DNA of 8,311 bases, taken from Clostridiales bacterium UBA4821. GTDB taxonomy: Bacteria > Bacillota > Clostridia > Acetivibrionales > UBA4821. Location of the stretch: contig DHFP01000081.1 in assembly GCA_002402315.1 (NCBI GenBank), positions 1 to 8,311 on the forward strand, in the 5' to 3' direction. The notes beneath the pieces were generated by a model that did no database searches, had not been told where the DNA came from, and saw only the letters and a program-made list of their open reading frames with translations. Shown piece after piece: positions 6,737-8,311 of the stretch (its first letter is position 1; the number at the start of each line of letters is the position of its first letter). Made by a program: the position numbers and the translations under genes.

Positions 6737-7009
6737 CTAAGCTTGTTCTGCGTCAGCAATTGCTTCGCTTAATTTCTTAACTCCCCAATTACCCTTGAAA
6801 TCAATTCCCAATTCAAGAGCTTTTTCTCTTAGAATGTCAAGTTCACTTTTCTCGTCTTTGTCATCCTCTATTTCTTTAGGCTCTTCTACCAACCATCCAC
6901 CACTTTTCTTGAGGCCATCAACATCGGTGTCTTTGACCTCAAAAGTAGTGTTAGGAGGATATTCTGTGCCTTCATATCTAACGGTTTTTCCAAAATACAT
7001 CTTAGCCAT
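6737..7009 (-). CDS. Small bipartite head-region protein, unknown function (90 aa)
   Basis: Not recognised as a named gene. Residues 1-42 look like a small beta domain (KTVRYEGTEYPPNTTFEVKDTDVDGL) with the 'y.G..Y.P...FeV.d.d...L...G' pattern found in short phage structural proteins. An acidic linker follows (43-56). Residues 57-88 (LDILREKALELGIDFKGNWGVKKLSEAI) resemble a HeH or SAP-like helix-extended loop-helix motif. It lies between the major capsid and connector genes, the place held by gpFI in lambda; equivalence is not shown. The ribosome site GAGAGGAGAGG supports the ATG. It could be a packaging accessory factor or a head-neck protein. Confidence 0.6.
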   Translation of the reverse strand: MAKMYFGKTVRYEGTEYPPNTTFEVKDTDVDGLKKSGGWLVEEPKEIEDDKDEKSELDILREKALELGIDFKGNWGVKKLSEAIADAEQA

Positions 7010-7028
7010 TATTACCTCTCCTCTCTAA

Positions 7029-8108
7029 TTAAAACGCCTTGATTACGAATATATCATCCATTCTTTCAAATGAAGGAAGAACGATTTCAGATACAATAGT
7101 CTGAACATTAACTGGATGAGGCTCTTTAATAGTGGTAATTGCTACTCCAGTGTTTACAATAGAAACTGAAGCACCAGCTGTTCCACTCATAAGGTCAAAC
7201 TCTTCCGGAGTTGTTCCATACCACGTATTACCAAGAGCATATGAAGGAAGTAATGTTGCATATCCATCAGGGAAATACTTCTGGTCTACACCCTGCTCAT
7301 CTTTGAACATCTTGTCATATAATGTAATTACAAGACCAGTTTCGTTCTCGATGAACTGTTTAGCTGTATTTCTTGTTACAATAATGCTTGAAGCTCCAAG
7401 TGGATTCATTGCCTTTTTAATAGACTCAGATGCAATCATTCCCTTGAAAGTAGTAGTATTCATAAGAACTTCTACTGCTTTAACGCCCTTTCTTTCAGCA
7501 AGCTTTTCAGCTGCATCTAATAGAACATCAACTGGATTAGAAGTTGCTTTATTAGCTACTGTCCATTGCTCTCCGGCTAACAACGCTACATTGTTATTAG
7601 TAGCCCATTCACCATCAACATCGTAGTCATAGTTATAAGCAATATCTCTACCATTTTCAGCAGTAGCTGTAATACCAATCTTACCACCATAAAGAAGAGC
7701 CATTCTCATTCTTTCGGCCTGAACTAAAGCACCATCTACAAGATTCTTTGTATCATCAAAGATTCTCATGATTGTAGGCTGTGCAAATTGTTCGCCTTTA
7801 GCCAACAGTGTTTCAATATCTTGTCTATCTTTTTCACCGATTCTCATTGCTTCACGGAAGAATGGCATTTCAGTACTTAATTCCTTAACACCAATTCTAT
7901 CTCTCAATGGAGCCTTAGTATCGAATGCTGCAGGCTGTAATGCTACCGGCAAGTTATTTCTACCCTTAATCCATCCAAGGGTTAATCCAGTCTGTTTGGA
8001 AACTGGAAAGTATTTCGTACCAATCATTGGGTCTGCCATGTTAACATTAACATCAGTCCAATAAGAGGCAATTGCTTTACTCTCGAAAATATCATAAATT
8101 GATTTCAT
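7029..8108 (-). CDS. Major capsid protein, lambda gpE-like (359 aa)
   Basis: Builds the icosahedral head with the HK97 fold. Recognisable segments are FDTKAPLRDRIG (62-73), usual in the gpE family, an extended helix (DTKNLVDGALVQAERMRMALLYGGK, 119-143) equivalent to the spine region, a central VDVLLDAAEKLAERKG (193-208), and a C-terminal part with LGNTWYGTTPEEFDLMSG (292-309) and the late EPHPVNVQTIVSEIVLPSFE (329-348). The length is near that of lambda gpE (about 340 aa). There is no sign of an N-terminal delta scaffold domain, and scaffolding or protease genes, if present, lie outside the window. AGGAGGAGG just upstream of the ATG is a strong ribosome site, fitting a highly expressed protein. 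Confidence 0.94.
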   Translation of the reverse strand: MKSIYDIFESKAIASYWTDVNVNMADPMIGTKYFPVSKQTGLTLGWIKGRNNLPVALQPAAFDTKAPLRDRIGVKELSTEMPFFREAMRIGEKDRQDIETLLAKGEQFAQPTIMRIFDDTKNLVDGALVQAERMRMALLYGGKIGITATAENGRDIAYNYDYDVDGEWATNNNVALLAGEQWTVANKATSNPVDVLLDAAEKLAERKGVKAVEVLMNTTTFKGMIASESIKKAMNPLGASSIIVTRNTAKQFIENETGLVITLYDKMFKDEQGVDQKYFPDGYATLLPSYALGNTWYGTTPEEFDLMSGTAGASVSIVNTGVAITTIKEPHPVNVQTIVSEIVLPSFERMDDIFVIKAF

Positions 8109-8134
8109 ATTGTTTTCCTCCTCCTATCTTCTAA

Positions 8135-8311
8135 TTAAACAATTTTCTCAACGAATTTAATCATTGGTAAGTTTACAGCTACATTAGGTGCTGCTGGTAA
8201 TGCTTCTTTCTTGATGAATCCATGCATTACTACGGCCATCATTGCATCACCATCTGTAACGTCATAGTCATTTAGAATTACCCCAATTGCAGTTGCATCA
8301 TTTGCAGGATA
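8135..8311 (-). CDS. Probable head decoration protein, C-terminal part (58 aa visible)
   Basis: Open frame enters from the high-coordinate edge and ends in TAA at 8137-8135, 26 nt before the capsid start. Visible residues include ATAIGVILNDYDVTDGDA, then AVVMHGFIKKEALPAAP and an end MIKFVEKIV. A short 'G.Ll.d.dvt.gd..g.vv.hG.v....Lp' sequence just before a gpE-type capsid gene is the usual setting for lambda gpD-like decoration proteins, which bind the capsid surface as trimers and stabilise the full head. The identification rests on this pattern and the neighbour. The start is outside the window. Confidence 0.68.
   Translation of the reverse strand, partial: YPANDATAIGVILNDYDVTDGDAMMAVVMHGFIKKEALPAAPNVAVNLPMIKFVEKIV

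Noticed and set aside
7132..7626. Plus-strand open frame of 164 codons opposite the capsid gene
   Set aside because: It lies wholly antisense to a well-supported capsid gene, has no convincing ribosome site, and its composition (Ser/Thr/Val-rich) is what the reverse of this coding sequence gives.
7768..8064. Plus-strand open frame of 98 codons opposite the capsid N-terminal region
   Set aside because: Antisense shadow; no recognisable motif and no supporting upstream signal.
1..8311. R-type tailocin or contractile injection system
   Set aside because: Sheath, tube and tape measure would fit, but capsid, probable decoration and head-neck genes are intact and adjacent, so this is a whole phage structural module.
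1..8311. CRISPR arrays, tRNA genes, insertion sequences, internal promoters or rho-independent terminators
   Set aside because: No regular repeats, cloverleaf-like sequence, transposase or inverted-repeat ends were seen, and the gaps between genes (0-26 nt) leave no room for terminators or promoters outside coding sequence.

Overview
This window is a compact block of tailed-phage structural genes, all read from the minus strand, so transcription runs from high to low coordinates. The sequence is AT-rich. Most genes are preceded by strong AGGAGG-type ribosome sites, and the proteins look most like those of prophages and phages of Bacillota, particularly Clostridia (PBSX-like and C. difficile-type myoviruses). 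This host assignment is an inference from protein style and base composition. The window contains no integrase, attachment site or host gene, so an integrated prophage cannot be told from a free phage or a contig of one.

In transcription order the layout is: the C-terminal end of a probable head decoration protein (8311-8135); the major capsid protein, lambda gpE-like (8108-7029); a small bipartite protein of unknown function (7009-6737); and four head-tail joining or tail completion proteins (6719-6333 connector, 6332-5949 head closure, 5949-5482 HK97 gp10-like, 5482-4973 tail terminator-like). Next come the contractile tail sheath (4951-3623), the tail tube (3604-3146), the XkdN-like tail assembly chaperone (3131-2733) and its -1 frameshift extension (to 2548). 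The window ends with the tape measure protein (2548-56) and the first 18 codons of a probable XkdP/LysM-type baseplate protein (56-1). The sheath makes this a myovirus-type tail. The capsid genes show that it belongs to a whole virion rather than a phage-tail bacteriocin.

The genes form one assembly line: decoration and capsid proteins build the head; connector, closure and completion proteins build the neck; sheath and tube polymerise around the tape measure; the chaperone and its frameshifted form handle the tape measure before tube assembly. Intergenic gaps are 0-26 nt and several genes overlap as TAATG, so the block appears to be a single operon. I saw no promoter or terminator inside it and no gene-free stretch above 300 bases.

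The most notable element is the chaperone frameshift cassette. It has an A AAA AAC heptamer in the correct frame four codons before the end of the chaperone frame (counting the stop). After it comes a 63-codon open extension ending exactly at the tape measure start. Four bases beyond the heptamer begins a potential RNA structure of two consecutive perfect 8-bp helices. A purine-rich GGAGGA lies 15 nt upstream of the heptamer. The gene families are otherwise ordinary for this phage type, and I did not find a new defence or accessory system.
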